From NCBI RefSeq assembly GCF_003671495.1, contig NZ_RCHN01000033.1, positions 62,001 to 126,000 on the forward strand: DNA of 64,000 nucleotides, written 5' to 3'. Below the pieces are notes generated by a model. The model searched no databases, was not told the origin of the DNA, and was given only the letters and a program-made list of their open reading frames with translations. The DNA is from Ketobacter sp. (lineage in GTDB: Bacteria; Pseudomonadota; Gammaproteobacteria; Pseudomonadales; Ketobacteraceae). A program made the position numbers and the translations under genes. Positions 9,272 to 18,667 of the stretch are shown here, piece by piece. Positions within the stretch are counted from its first letter, which is position 1, and each line of letters starts with the position of its first letter.

Positions 9272-10984
9272 ATGCCTCGGTTTACATTTTTTTTCCTGAT
9301 GGGATTATTGCTGGTACCCGGCCTGTCTTGGGCCAAACTGGAATACCAGATCAACGGGCTGGACAGTGCATTGGCGGACAACGTGCGCCTGCATCTTTCC
9401 CGTTTCGAACGCCTGCCGCCGGGTGATGAGGAAGCCATTGAGAAAGCCTTTTCTGCCGCCATCAGCAAAGGACTGCAACCCTACGGCTATTACCAGCCAC
9501 AACTCCAGATGCAGTGGAACGAGCAGGAAGTGCGCCTGGATATCGACCCGGGGCCCGCGGTGGTGTGGGGAGAGGTGGACATCCAACTGCCGCTGCCACC
9601 GGGAGCACTGGGCCGCAGCACACAGAAACTCCTGCAACAACCGCCCTTCACACGGGGAGAGCGCATCGAACACCCGGTCTACGACAATTACAAGAAAGAC
9701 CTGCTGTTGGGATTGCGGCAACAGGGCTACCTGGATGCCGCCTGGGCCAAAAGCCAGTTGCGGGTGGATGTGGAACGGGGCCAGGCCACCGTGGTGCTGC
9801 ACGTGGAACCCGGTGAACGTTACCGCATCGCTGACATTCAGGTAAAAGGCAGCAAACTCTCGGACAAAACCACCGCCGCCCTGGTCAACACTCGCATCGG
9901 GGAGTACTACAGTGCCGAGAAAATCGGCGAACTCTACGAAGACCTGCTCACCACCGGTTACTTTTCCAATGCCGTGGTGGACGTGGAACGCAATCCACCC
10001 AATGCGGCCACCCTGGTCATCGAGCTGGACGACCAGCCCAAGGATCAGTTTACCACCGGCCTGGGTTACGGCACCGACACCGGGGCCCGCGGCAAAGTGG
10101 GTTGGACCCGCTCCCAGGTCAACAGTCGCGGGGATGATATCTACAGTAATATTCAGGTCTCCCAGATCGGTGAAGAAGTGGCGCTGCAGTACCACATCCC
10201 CTGGCCCCATCCGCTGGAACGCTACCTCAGCCTGGACACCGGCTGGAAACGGGAAGAGACCACCGACCGCGAATCCTCAGTGCTGACCACCGGTATCGCC
10301 CTGAAGCGCTCGCAACGCAAACTCTGGCAATACAGTGTGGGGATCAACCTGGAAAACGAGCGTTATCGCCAGGGGAACAATCCGACGGAAACCGTCACCT
10401 ACCTGCTGCCCAACTACCATTACATCGAGCGCCTGCTGTTCGGCGAACCACAGCGGCCCACCGCCGTGCTGAAATACTGGCTGGACAGCTCACTGGGTTT
10501 CAACGCCCTGGTCACCGAGAACACCCTGTTCCTGTCGGTATCCATCGGTGCCTCCTATGTGGTGGATTTCAATGAAGACCATGGCCTGGCCACCCGTTTC
10601 GAACTGGGTGGCATCATGACCGATGACTTTTACAGTGTGCCCCTGTCGAAACGCTTTTACACGGGTGGTGACCAGACGGTGCGGGGGTTCCGGTATAACT
10701 CCATTTCCCCGGAGGATGAATCCGGCGACCTCACCGGTGGCCAGTTTCTTAACGTGTTCAGCGCAGAATACCGCTACAGCCTGAACCAGGAATGGAAACT
10801 GGCCCTGTTCGCCGATACTGGCCGCACCTTTATCTCCAGCCGTGAGCCCTTCCATTCCGGTGCCGGAGTGGGCCTGCGCTGGGTCCTGCCCATCGGCACG
10901 TTCTCTTTCGACGTCGCCCAGCCGGTGACCAGCGAAGACAAATCCTCCCCCCGCCTGCACATCTACATGGGGATGCTGTTATGA
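9272..10984 (+). CDS. tamA: Translocation and assembly module subunit TamA
   Basis: A 570-residue Omp85-family outer-membrane protein, close to the usual length of TamA. The ATG at 9272 gives a signal peptide ending LSWA. Three POTRA domains occupy about residues 20-260, and the remainder is a beta-barrel ending in the family's C-terminal strand. The barrel contains the VRGF motif (QTVRGFRYN) typical of Omp85 loop L6. TamA works with the inner-membrane protein TamB in inserting certain outer-membrane proteins and in phospholipid transport to the outer membrane. The stop codon overlaps the tamB start as ATGA, so the two are translationally coupled. The start codon has only a weak ribosome-binding site. 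Confidence 0.93.
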   Translation: MPRFTFFFLMGLLLVPGLSWAKLEYQINGLDSALADNVRLHLSRFERLPPGDEEAIEKAFSAAISKGLQPYGYYQPQLQMQWNEQEVRLDIDPGPAVVWGEVDIQLPLPPGALGRSTQKLLQQPPFTRGERIEHPVYDNYKKDLLLGLRQQGYLDAAWAKSQLRVDVERGQATVVLHVEPGERYRIADIQVKGSKLSDKTTAALVNTRIGEYYSAEKIGELYEDLLTTGYFSNAVVDVERNPPNAATLVIELDDQPKDQFTTGLGYGTDTGARGKVGWTRSQVNSRGDDIYSNIQVSQIGEEVALQYHIPWPHPLERYLSLDTGWKREETTDRESSVLTTGIALKRSQRKLWQYSVGINLENERYRQGNNPTETVTYLLPNYHYIERLLFGEPQRPTAVLKYWLDSSLGFNALVTENTLFLSVSIGASYVVDFNEDHGLATRFELGGIMTDDFYSVPLSKRFYTGGDQTVRGFRYNSISPEDESGDLTGGQFLNVFSAEYRYSLNQEWKLALFADTGRTFISSREPFHSGAGVGLRWVLPIGTFSFDVAQPVTSEDKSSPRLHIYMGMLL

Positions 10985-13900
10985 GGCGGCGTCCTCTGTT
11001 GCTGGGGCTGATGGCCCTGCTACTGCTGCTGTTGACCATGCTGGGCCTGCTGCTGTGGGCCAGTTACAGCCCGGCGCTCACACAACGCCTGCTGCAGGAG
11101 GTCAGCGACCAAGTGCCGGAGTTGAGCCTAAAATATCGGGAAGGCACCCTGGCCCGGGGGTTGGCACTGGACATTCTGTACCAGGATGACGACGTGAGCG
11201 TGGACCTGCAGAACACCCACATTCACCTTCGCCCCGGTTGCCTGTGGCAATTGAAAGTCTGTGTCCGCTCGTTGACCCTCGACACCCTCACCATCATCGT
11301 GGCTGACTCTGAGTCGGATGAGCAGGACGATGGGCCCATTGAGCTACCGGTGATCGCCATCCCGGTACCGGTGGCCCTGGACCTGTTGGGCATCAGCACG
11401 CTCAGCATTGAGGACAGCTCAGGTCCGCTGTACAAGGCCCGCGGAATAGCGTTGGCGGCAGACGCCATTCTGCACCGGGTCAGCATCAGCGACCTGGAAT
11501 TGGAAGATGAATACTGCCAGTGGTCCGGCAGTGGCACCATTCGCCTGACCCGGCGTTATCCGCTGGCGGTGGAAGTACACTGCAATACCGGGCTCTATCC
11601 GTTCTCGCAACTCAGTGCCGCAGCACAGGGAGATCTGGACCGCCTCTCCATCACCGGCAGCACCGAGGGAGAGGTCAACGCCGAGATCGACGTGCAGCTG
11701 TCGCCTCTGGCCACGGACTTGCCACTGTCTTTTGCCGCCCGCCTGAACGCACCGTTTGTCTACCCGCTGGAGCAGGGTCCGATCACGCTGGAACAGGGCA
11801 CGCTTTCCGGACGTGGCGACCTCAACCGCATCACGGTTGAAACGGAAGGCAGTCTCAGCAGCAGCCTGTTCCCCTCCCCTATGAACACTGCCCTGTCGGG
11901 CAACCTCAGTTTTGATGAACTGCAGTTGCAGCAATGGCTTGTTGATCTGCCGCAGGGGCGCATCAACACCCAGGGTACCGTCAGCTTCACACCGCACTTG
12001 AGCTGGCAGGCCAACAGTCAGCTCAGCGGCGTGGCCTTTGAACAGTTTTACCCGGAAATACAGGGCGATGTCACCGGCAGTGCCGTGCATTCCGGCGCCT
12101 ACATTGACGACGACATCCGCCTGCAGATTGGCCTGGAGCAGTTGAGCGGCACTCTGTTTGACACGCCCTGGCAACTGGCGGGCAACCTGAGCCTGGCGGA
12201 GAACCGAGTCAGCCTGCAGCAGATACAAGTGGTGCAGGATCAAAACCGGGCCCTGGCCCACGGCAGCCTCAACCTGATGGGTGGCACCATGGGTGGAAAC
12301 CTGGGTGACAGCGACCTGCGGCTGGATCTGGTACTGCCCAATACCCAGCAGTTTTTCCCCAACCTGAAAGGTGCCGTCAATGCACAGCTACACCTTCAAG
12401 GCACGCTGGAAAAACCCTCCATCGAAGGTGCGGTTCAAGCCCGGGGCTTAGCCTATCAGGATCTGCAGCTGCAACAGGCCAATGCCCAGGTGGACTGGCA
12501 ACTGGCGGCGGAACACGACAACCGCATCGATATGCAGTTCACGCAGCTGCAGGTGGCCGAGCAGGTGGTGGTGAGCGGGGACCTGCAGCTTAAAGGCAAT
12601 GCCCAACGCCACCGCCTGACGCTGAACCTGGAGGAGCAGGAAGGGAACCGCTTCGATTTGCATTGCGATGCCGGCTTCACGCTGACCCGGGATCAGATCC
12701 ACCTGGATCAGTGGCAGGCAAACTGCCGGCGCAGCGCGTTGCAGGTAGCCTATCTGGAGCCGCCCCAACGCTGGTCCCTGCTGCAACCCCTGGTGTTGGA
12801 TCTGAAGCCTGGCCCGGTGTTGCAGGTGGCACCGTTCTGCTATGGCTATGCAGCCGGAACCCTGTGCCTGCAGCAGTCGGTCACGGTTTCCGGCAACGCA
12901 GTGAGCCCGGTGTATTTGAAGGGTGAGCAGCTTTATCTGTCCTGGCTCAATCCCTGGTTACCCAGTGGCATGAAACTGGACGGCAACATTGCCTTCACTG
13001 GCCAACTGCAGGTGGCCGAAGAACTGGAAGTGACCGCCAGCCTTGGCAGCAACAACGCCACCCTCACCCTGTTTGAGCAGGACCCAAAACCGGTGGTCAT
13101 CCCCTTCCAACGCGCCAGCATCAACCTGGGGCTGGCAGAACACCAGGCGCAGCTGGACTGGTCCCTGGCGTCCAGTGCCGGCAGCAGCGAGGGCAACATC
13201 AGCCTGACATTGGAACAGCAACGGCTCAGCGGAACCTTGAGCCTGAACCAGATTACGCTGGCACCGTTTTCCCCGTGGTTACTGGGGGACGACGGCGACC
13301 ACATCGCCGGGATGATCAATGGCCGCTTCCAGCTGGATGGCAGTACCCGCTCCCCACTGCTCCACGGCAGCGCCAGCTTGTCGGAGGGCGAGATCGATAC
13401 CGCTATGCTGCCGATGCCCATCAAGAACATCGACATCCAGCTCAGCACCCGGGATCGCATCGCTGAGTTGAAAGGCACGTTTACCGTCAACAAGAACCCC
13501 GGCCATCTGCAGGGTCTGTTCAACTGGCAGCAGGAGGAGTGGTGGAGCAAAGTCAGCTTTCAGTCCGACACCCTGGCCTATCAGCCGGACGACAACATCC
13601 TGATTTACATCAAGCCGGACATTGACTTCAACCTGACCCCGCGCACCCTCAACATCACCGGTGATGTCTTTGTACCCAAAGCCCGCATTCACTTGAAAAG
13701 CCTGCCGGAAACCGCTGTGTCGGTGTCCTCCGACACCATCATTGTGGATGCCGATGCCGAACAGAATGACAACCTGAGCATCAGCACCAAACTCAAGCTG
13801 ACCCTGGGGAACGATGTGCGCTTCAAAGGCTATGGTCTGGAAACCGACGTTACCGGCCAGATGACCATCCGCCAACAGCAATCCGACCTGCTGCGGGCCA

Positions 13901-14490
13901 AAGGCATCATCCGCCTGGAACACGGCACCTACCAGGCCTATGGCCAGTCCCTCACCATCACCGACGGGGATCTGATTTTCATTGACGACCTGGAGAATCC
14001 ACAGCTGCGCATCTCGGCCACCCGGGACAACATCAGCGACAACGTGGTGGTGGGGGTGCGCGCCACCGGCCGGGCGCAAAACCCGGACATCAGTATCTTC
14101 TCGATACCGGATATGCCGGAGCAGGAAAAATTCCATTATCTGGTGACCGGGCGCGCGCCCAACACCGACCCCACCGGCGACTCATCCAGCGTGGCGGCGG
14201 AAGCGGCATTATCCATGGCCCTGGAATCCCGCAGCGGCTTTACCCGCAAAGCCGGGGAGAAACTGGGCATCCAGGACCTGACCCTGAGCACCGGGTCCAC
14301 CGAGAATCGCAGCGAAGTGGGACTGAGTGGTTACATCACACCGGACCTGATGATCCGCTATGGCGTGGGCATGTTCGAAGCGGTCAATACCCTGACCCTG
14401 AAATATCGGATCCGCAGAAACCTCTATGCTGAGGTGATCAGCGGCAAGAGCAACGCCTTTGACATTCTCTGGTCCTTCGACCGGGAGTGA
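10981..14490 (+). CDS. tamB: Translocation and assembly module subunit TamB (AsmA-like/DUF490)
   Basis: A 1169-residue protein, slightly shorter than E. coli TamB. It has an N-terminal membrane anchor (about residues 5-28, very Leu-rich), then a long repetitive beta region expected to form the hydrophobic groove spanning the periplasm. The C-terminal DUF490 domain (about 830-1169) contains VFVPKARIHLKSLPE, GIIRLEHGTYQAYGQ and a final DILWSFDRE. It bridges the inner membrane to TamA. The start overlaps the tamA stop by 4 bases. A strong hairpin terminator lies immediately after the stop, so the operon is tamA-tamB only. Confidence 0.94.
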   Translation: MRRRPLLLGLMALLLLLLTMLGLLLWASYSPALTQRLLQEVSDQVPELSLKYREGTLARGLALDILYQDDDVSVDLQNTHIHLRPGCLWQLKVCVRSLTLDTLTIIVADSESDEQDDGPIELPVIAIPVPVALDLLGISTLSIEDSSGPLYKARGIALAADAILHRVSISDLELEDEYCQWSGSGTIRLTRRYPLAVEVHCNTGLYPFSQLSAAAQGDLDRLSITGSTEGEVNAEIDVQLSPLATDLPLSFAARLNAPFVYPLEQGPITLEQGTLSGRGDLNRITVETEGSLSSSLFPSPMNTALSGNLSFDELQLQQWLVDLPQGRINTQGTVSFTPHLSWQANSQLSGVAFEQFYPEIQGDVTGSAVHSGAYIDDDIRLQIGLEQLSGTLFDTPWQLAGNLSLAENRVSLQQIQVVQDQNRALAHGSLNLMGGTMGGNLGDSDLRLDLVLPNTQQFFPNLKGAVNAQLHLQGTLEKPSIEGAVQARGLAYQDLQLQQANAQVDWQLAAEHDNRIDMQFTQLQVAEQVVVSGDLQLKGNAQRHRLTLNLEEQEGNRFDLHCDAGFTLTRDQIHLDQWQANCRRSALQVAYLEPPQRWSLLQPLVLDLKPGPVLQVAPFCYGYAAGTLCLQQSVTVSGNAVSPVYLKGEQLYLSWLNPWLPSGMKLDGNIAFTGQLQVAEELEVTASLGSNNATLTLFEQDPKPVVIPFQRASINLGLAEHQAQLDWSLASSAGSSEGNISLTLEQQRLSGTLSLNQITLAPFSPWLLGDDGDHIAGMINGRFQLDGSTRSPLLHGSASLSEGEIDTAMLPMPIKNIDIQLSTRDRIAELKGTFTVNKNPGHLQGLFNWQQEEWWSKVSFQSDTLAYQPDDNILIYIKPDIDFNLTPRTLNITGDVFVPKARIHLKSLPETAVSVSSDTIIVDADAEQNDNLSISTKLKLTLGNDVRFKGYGLETDVTGQMTIRQQQSDLLRAKGIIRLEHGTYQAYGQSLTITDGDLIFIDDLENPQLRISATRDNISDNVVVGVRATGRAQNPDISIFSIPDMPEQEKFHYLVTGRAPNTDPTGDSSSVAAEAALSMALESRSGFTRKAGEKLGIQDLTLSTGSTENRSEVGLSGYITPDLMIRYGVGMFEAVNTLTLKYRIRRNLYAEVISGKSNAFDILWSFDRE

Positions 14491-14491
14491 G

Positions 14492-14536
14492 GGCACAAAA
14501 AAACCCAACACGAGGTTGGGCTTTCTTTTTTGTGCC
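14492..14536. terminator. Bidirectional terminator after tamB
   Basis: An inner stem CCCAAC/GTTGGG (14504-14509, 14515-14520) is surrounded by an outer GGCACAAAA/TTTTGTGCC pairing. T-runs follow in the plus direction, and the A-run gives Us in the minus direction. It serves tamB and the minus-strand small gene that ends at 14553. Confidence 0.9.
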
Positions 14537-14552
14537 AGTGTTGGTGTGGTGC

Positions 14553-14717
14553 TTACTGATCTTCAGCCTGAGGTACTGCCGCCGGATCAGCGGGCACTTC
14601 CTCCACCTCGACCACGCCTTCTTCAGGTTCCGCCACATCGTTTTGCTCGGACAACCAGTAACCAAATCCAAGATTCAGTGCAATCAGGGTTCCAAAGATT
14701 GCGATCACGTGTCCCAT
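14553..14717 (-). CDS. Small single-pass acidic membrane protein, paralogue 1
   Basis: A 54-residue protein that I do not recognise. It begins MGHVIAIFGTLIALNLGFGYW, one transmembrane segment (about residues 3-22), then an acidic tail rich in Glu, Val and Pro containing EGVVEVEEV. It is clearly homologous to the neighbour at 14886-15077: both have an IAI-G-L-A-NLG membrane segment, then EGVVEVE, then a Pro/Ala/Glu tail. A strong AGGAGA ribosome-binding site lies just upstream of the ATG at 14717, and a good promoter candidate lies at 14794-14822. A terminator follows, so it has its own transcription unit. The tail should face one side of the membrane. Function is unknown. Confidence 0.75.
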   Translation of the reverse strand: MGHVIAIFGTLIALNLGFGYWLSEQNDVAEPEEGVVEVEEVPADPAAVPQAEDQ

Positions 14718-14793
14718 AATTTTCTCCTATCGAAACTGCGAACATTGACTCACGTTTGAGGTTTGGCAATGGCAGTCAAAATACTCCATCAAC

Positions 14794-14822
14794 ACTTTAT
14801 ATACCAGTGGCGACAGCGTCAA
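14794..14822 (-). promoter_or_regulatory. Candidate promoter for small membrane protein paralogue 1
   Basis: On the minus strand TTGACG (14817-14822) is separated by 17 bases from TAAAGT (14794-14799), a reasonable sigma-70 arrangement 77 bases upstream of the ATG at 14717. Confidence 0.5.
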
Positions 14823-14863
14823 TTTCCGTGGTTTTAGCCACAATTTCGCAGCTTTTCGCTGAC

Positions 14864-14888
14864 TAAACAGTCCAACTCGGGCTGTTTA
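14864..14888 (-). repeat. Inverted repeat over the stop codon of paralogue 2
   Basis: TAAACAG (14864-14870) pairs with CTGTTTA (14882-14888), which includes the stop codon of the upstream small gene. There is no T-run, so it is a hairpin rather than a clear terminator. Confidence 0.4.
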
Positions 14889-15077
14889 CTGCGCGTCGGA
14901 TTCAGGTGCGCTTTCGGGGGCTGACTGGGGTTCCGCCGGCGCTTCCACCGCATCAACAGATTCCACTTCCACGACCCCTTCCACTTCAGGCTGCCCTTCG
15001 TTGACGGCCTCGGAACCGACGTAGACAATGCCCAGATTCACAGCGACCAGCACTCCCAGTATGGCGATTAATTGCAT
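14886..15077 (-). CDS. Small single-pass acidic membrane protein, paralogue 2
   Basis: A 63-residue protein starting MQLIAILGVLVAVNLGIVYVG, a single membrane segment, followed by a tail rich in Glu, Ala, Pro and Ser with EGVVEVESVDAVEAP. It aligns along its whole length with the 54-residue protein encoded at 14553-14717 and differs mainly by a longer Pro/Ser/Glu end, so the two arose by tandem duplication. A GGGGA ribosome-binding site precedes the ATG. A TATACT-like -10 lies at 15188-15193, about 110 bases upstream, without a clear -35. I know of no family for it. It might be a regulatory subunit for a membrane protein, but nothing in the neighbourhood names a partner. Confidence 0.72.
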   Translation of the reverse strand: MQLIAILGVLVAVNLGIVYVGSEAVNEGQPEVEGVVEVESVDAVEAPAEPQSAPESAPESDAQ

Positions 15078-15269
15078 GAGTTTTCCCCGTTCTTCAATTT
15101 CATTCGTTATTATGAGTCACTATTCCGCAGTGACGATATCAGATTGACCTAATTTGAGACTGATCAGAATCAACAACAGAATGATTTAGTATACACTGAA
15201 AACCGATATTTTAATCTGCAAGCAATGGCTACTCGTCGTCCCAAAGTACTGTTTTAGACACCCATAAGG

Positions 15270-16067
15270 CTAAAAGAACAACTCCTTCAGCTTTTGACCA
15301 GGCTGCTCAGCGCGCATAAAGGCTTCCCCCACGAGAAACGCATTCACCGCATGAGCGCGCATCTGCTCCACGTCGTCCGGGCCCAGTATACCGCTTTCCG
15401 TCACAACAATCCTCTGCGCCGGTATGTGTGGCAGCAGTTCGAATGTGGTGTTGAGACTTACGTCAAAAGTATGCAGGTTACGATTGTTGATGCCCACCAG
15501 GGTTTGTTCCAGCGGCAGTGAACGGTCCAGTTCCTGCCGGTCATGAACCTCGATCAAAACGTCCATGCCCAGGTCCACCGCCGCCGCACACAATTCACGC
15601 ATCTGCTGATCCGACAGGCAGGCTGCAATCAACAGAATACAATCGGCGCCGATGGCGCGGGCTTCCAGCACCTGATAGGGATCCACAATAAAATCCTTAC
15701 GGATCACCGGCAACGAACAGGCCGCACGCGCCTGTTGCAAATAGTCTTCATGGCCCTGGAAAAAGTCGCGGTCGGTGAGCACGCTCAAACAGGCGGCCCC
15801 CCCTGCCTCATAGGAGTGGGCAATGGCCGCCGGATCGAACGCCGCGCGAATAACGCCCTTACTGGGGGATGCTTTTTTGGCTTCGGCAATGACTGCCGAA
15901 CGGCCGGCCGCCAGGGCCCGTTCCATGGCGGCAACGAATCCCCGCGCCGCATCCACCTGTTGGATTTTCTGCAACAGCGCGGCTTCTGATTGCTGCGGCT
16001 TGCGTTCTGCGATTTCTTCCCACTTGCGGGCCACGATTTTTTTCAACACAGTGGGCGTTTCACTCAT
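15270..16067 (-). CDS. trpC: Indole-3-glycerol phosphate synthase
   Basis: A 265-residue TIM-barrel enzyme that converts carboxyphenylamino-deoxyribulose phosphate to indole-3-glycerol phosphate in tryptophan synthesis. Family motifs are visible: [13 protein letters not shown] at the start, [14 protein letters not shown] with the catalytic Lys, [38 protein letters not shown] and VTESGI. The start at 16067 is chosen because upstream codons lack homology and overlap trpD. It lies 4 bp after the trpD stop and is translated with it. It is a stand-alone TrpC, not fused to TrpF. No clear intrinsic terminator is visible after it. Confidence 0.96.
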   Translation of the reverse strand: MSETPTVLKKIVARKWEEIAERKPQQSEAALLQKIQQVDAARGFVAAMERALAAGRSAVIAEAKKASPSKGVIRAAFDPAAIAHSYEAGGAACLSVLTDRDFFQGHEDYLQQARAACSLPVIRKDFIVDPYQVLEARAIGADCILLIAACLSDQQMRELCAAAVDLGMDVLIEVHDRQELDRSLPLEQTLVGINNRNLHTFDVSLNTTFELLPHIPAQRIVVTESGILGPDDVEQMRAHAVNAFLVGEAFMRAEQPGQKLKELFF

Positions 16068-16071
16068 CTTC

Positions 16072-17109
16072 TTATTCACCCGCGTTTTCCTGCTGAAAGA
16101 CTTTGCTGAGCTGGGCCAATTCCCCCAGTTTGGCAGAAGCCAGGCCGCTGCCAATGGCATCTTGTGCCAACGCCACCCCTTCACTGATGGAATCCGCCAA
16201 TCCGGCCACATAGATGGCCGCACCGGCGTTCAGGGCCACAATGTCCGCCGCCGGCCCCGGCTGCTTGTTCAACACCCCTTTGATGATGGCCAGGCTCTCT
16301 GCCACGCTGTTCACCGCCAGGGTGGATAGCGGTGCCCGCGCCAGGCCAAAGTCCTCCGGCGCAATACTGTACTCTTTCACCGCCGCGGGAGTGGCTTCGG
16401 CCACAAAGGTTTCGGCACCGATGCTGATTTCATCCATACCGTCGGCGGAATGCACCACCAACACATGATCACACCCCAGCCGCTGCAACACCTCGGCAAT
16501 GGGTCGTACCCAATGTTTTGAGTACACGCCCATGACCTGGCGTCGGGCGCCCGCCGGATTGGTGAGGGGGCCCAACAGATTGAAGATGGTGCGCACCCCC
16601 ATTTCCTTGCGCGGGCCGATGGCGTGCTTCATGGCGCTGTGATGGGCCGGCGCAAACATAAAGCCAACACCGATGGATTCCACACAGCGGGCCACCTGCC
16701 GGGGATTCAGGCCCAGATGCACCCCTGCCGCTTCCAGCACGTCGGCACTGCCGCTGATGCTGGAGACGGAGCGGTTGCCATGCTTGGCCACCTTGCCCCC
16801 GGCCGCGGCCAGCACAAACGCCACGGTGGTGGAAATATTGAACGTTTTGGAGCCATCGCCCCCGGTGCCACAGGTATCCACCAGGTTGTCCGCATTCACC
16901 TGCACGGGGGTGGCCAGGGACCGCATCACCTTGGCGGCGCCGGTGATTTCGTCCACCGTCTCGCCTTTCATGCACAGACCGATCAGGAAGCCACCAATCT
17001 GGGCCGGGGTGGCCTGCCCGGTCATGATCTGGTTCATCACTTCCGACATTTCGCTTTCCGTCAGATCCTGACGCTCAATAACCTGCTTGATGGCTTGCTG
17101 GATGTTCAT
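16072..17109 (-). CDS. trpD: Anthranilate phosphoribosyltransferase
   Basis: A 345-residue enzyme transferring phosphoribose from PRPP to anthranilate. It contains the PRPP-binding glycine loop [26 protein letters not shown], and the metal-site region DEISIGAET. The ATG at 17109 is preferred because family members start MxI-xxAI. An in-frame GTG at 17118 is possible. In related bacteria trpD follows trpG directly, but here trpG is 8.3 kb away behind a plus-strand operon. trpD-trpC must therefore have its own promoter, and a -10-like TAGGAT lies about 37 bases upstream of the start. Confidence 0.96.
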   Translation of the reverse strand: MNIQQAIKQVIERQDLTESEMSEVMNQIMTGQATPAQIGGFLIGLCMKGETVDEITGAAKVMRSLATPVQVNADNLVDTCGTGGDGSKTFNISTTVAFVLAAAGGKVAKHGNRSVSSISGSADVLEAAGVHLGLNPRQVARCVESIGVGFMFAPAHHSAMKHAIGPRKEMGVRTIFNLLGPLTNPAGARRQVMGVYSKHWVRPIAEVLQRLGCDHVLVVHSADGMDEISIGAETFVAEATPAAVKEYSIAPEDFGLARAPLSTLAVNSVAESLAIIKGVLNKQPGPAADIVALNAGAAIYVAGLADSISEGVALAQDAIGSGLASAKLGELAQLSKVFQQENAGE

Positions 17110-17145
17110 GCTGGACACGTACTCGAAGACTGTAAATGTGCCGCA

Positions 17146-17151
17146 ATCCTA
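17146..17151 (-). promoter_or_regulatory. Possible -10 element for trpDC
   Basis: Minus-strand TAGGAT in the 125-bp gap between trpD and the divergent efflux gene. The best -35 match (TTAACG) is spaced only 15 bases away, so the assignment is weak. Some promoter is needed here because trpDC is separated from trpEG. Confidence 0.3.
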
Positions 17152-17234
17152 CCACAAATCGCCCCCCGTTAACCCGGCCTTAACGCCAGCCTGGCTACTC
17201 TCGGGGGAATTCTGAACTGCGGTGTCTGTTTGTC

Positions 17235-18647
17235 ATGCTCAACCCACCATCATTGCCCCTGTTGTGCGGCCTCCGCCGCTTCCGGGCCCTCTGTGTGAGC
17301 CTGGGCCTGCTGCTGGGGGGCTGCGCCCTGCAACCCAGCCAACCGGACTGGCAACAACAGGCCCGGGAGCTGCCCTCCCAGATCACGGATTGGGAACAGC
17401 TAGAAGGCACGGCGGACCTGCATCTGAACCAACTGATCCAGGATGACACGTTGAATGCCCTGCTGCGTGAGGCCTATGACCACAATCCCGGCCTGCAGAA
17501 CACGTTGCTGACCCTGCAAATCCGCCAGCAGGAGGTGACCCAGACCGCCGCCCAACGCCAGCCTGATGTGGACCTGGGCTTCAGCGGCAGCCGCGAGCAA
17601 GGCCCTGACCGCCAGGCCGGTGACAGCGAATACAGTGGCAGCCTCACGGTGAGCTGGGAGCTGGACCTGTGGAACCGGATTGGCGACAGCACCGCCGCGG
17701 CCCGGCTGGATGTGGAGCAACAACAAGCACTCTATCAATCTGCCCGGGACACCCTGGCCGCTGAAGTGATGAAAGCCTGGCTGCAACTGACGGCAGCGCA
17801 ACGGGCCGTCGGCATTCAGCAACAACGCCTGCTCACCCTGGAACAGAACGAGCGCTTTATTCTGATGCGTTATCGCAATGGGCTGGGCAGTGCCGAGGAC
17901 CTGGACAGCGCCCGCACCACCATCCGCCGTGCCCGCGCCACCCTGGCGGCCAATGAGGAGGCCCTGGCCCAGGCCCAACGCAGCCTGCGCGCCCTGGTGG
18001 GTCGCACCGATTCAAAGCCCTTCGCCTTCCCGGCCCAATACCCGGACACCAGCCTGCCCTGGGCCGATCTGCCGCAGCAAACCCTGCAACGGCGCCCGGA
18101 TCTGAAGGCAGCGTTTCTGGCCCTGGCGGCCGCGGACCGCCGCACCTCAGCCGCCTACAAAGACCTGCTCCCCAGCATCAACCTGCAAGCGGCGCTTACC
18201 GATGCCGCCAGCCAGCCCCGGGCAGCCCTGCTCACCGATCCCCTGTGGTCAGTGCTGGGCCAACTGACCCAGCCCCTGTATCGCGGTGGCGAGTTACGGG
18301 CCAGCGCAGAGATCGCTGCCCTGACCAGCGCGCAGGCGTACCAAAGCTACCGCGACACCCTGCTCACTGCGGTCACCGAGGTGGAAAACGCCCTGGGGCA
18401 GGAGCGCAGCCTGGCGCGCCAGCAGCAGCACCTGGAGGCGGCCCTCACCAGCGCCCGCAACAACCTGGCCCAATACCGCAACAGTTACCGTACCGGACTG
18501 GTCAGCATCCTGGACCTGCTGCTGGTGCAGGACAACACCTACGATCTGGAGACTCAATTGGACACCGTTATCGCCCAACGTTTAAGTAACCGCATCGACC
18601 TGGGCCTGGCCCTGGGGCTTGGTATTGAAGAGGCTTCACCGCTATGA
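17235..18647 (+). CDS. TolC/OprM-type outer-membrane efflux lipoprotein
   Basis: A 470-residue outer-membrane factor of the NodT/OprM type, the exit duct of a tripartite RND pump. The N-terminal lipobox LLLGGC (Cys30) shows it is a lipoprotein. Two tandem OEP repeats (about 65-255 and 275-465) contain family features such as SWELDLWNRIGDSTAAARLDVE, RRPDLKAAFLALAAADRRTSAAYKDLLPSINL and QYRNSYRTGLVSILDLLLVQDNTY. It is the first gene of an operon with an adaptor, an RND transporter and a two-component system. The stop codon sits inside a 20-bp tandem duplication that affects coupling to the next gene. The start has no obvious ribosome-binding site. Confidence 0.93.
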   Translation: MLNPPSLPLLCGLRRFRALCVSLGLLLGGCALQPSQPDWQQQARELPSQITDWEQLEGTADLHLNQLIQDDTLNALLREAYDHNPGLQNTLLTLQIRQQEVTQTAAQRQPDVDLGFSGSREQGPDRQAGDSEYSGSLTVSWELDLWNRIGDSTAAARLDVEQQQALYQSARDTLAAEVMKAWLQLTAAQRAVGIQQQRLLTLEQNERFILMRYRNGLGSAEDLDSARTTIRRARATLAANEEALAQAQRSLRALVGRTDSKPFAFPAQYPDTSLPWADLPQQTLQRRPDLKAAFLALAAADRRTSAAYKDLLPSINLQAALTDAASQPRAALLTDPLWSVLGQLTQPLYRGGELRASAEIAALTSAQAYQSYRDTLLTAVTEVENALGQERSLARQQQHLEAALTSARNNLAQYRNSYRTGLVSILDLLLVQDNTYDLETQLDTVIAQRLSNRIDLGLALGLGIEEASPL

Positions 18648-18667
18648 AAGAGGCTTCACCGCTATGA
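18628..18667 (+). repeat. Perfect 20-bp tandem duplication at the efflux gene junction
   Basis: The 20 bases at 18628-18647 recur exactly at 18648-18667. Each copy ends in ATGA. The first ATGA contains the stop of the outer-membrane factor, and the second contains the start of the adaptor. Confidence 0.97.
18644..18667 (+). other. Seven-codon relay ORF created by the duplication
   Basis: An ATG at 18644 overlaps the upstream stop (ATGA) and opens a reading frame MKEASPL that stops at 18665-18667, where it in turn overlaps the adaptor's ATG (ATGA). It looks like a by-product of the duplication that could relay terminating ribosomes to the adaptor start. It is not expected to make a functional peptide. 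Confidence 0.6.

Noticed and set aside
15230..15269. Terminator after trpC (TTTTAG/CTAAAA)
   Set aside because: Only six A/T-rich pairs with a 12-base loop and no T-run; too weak to list.
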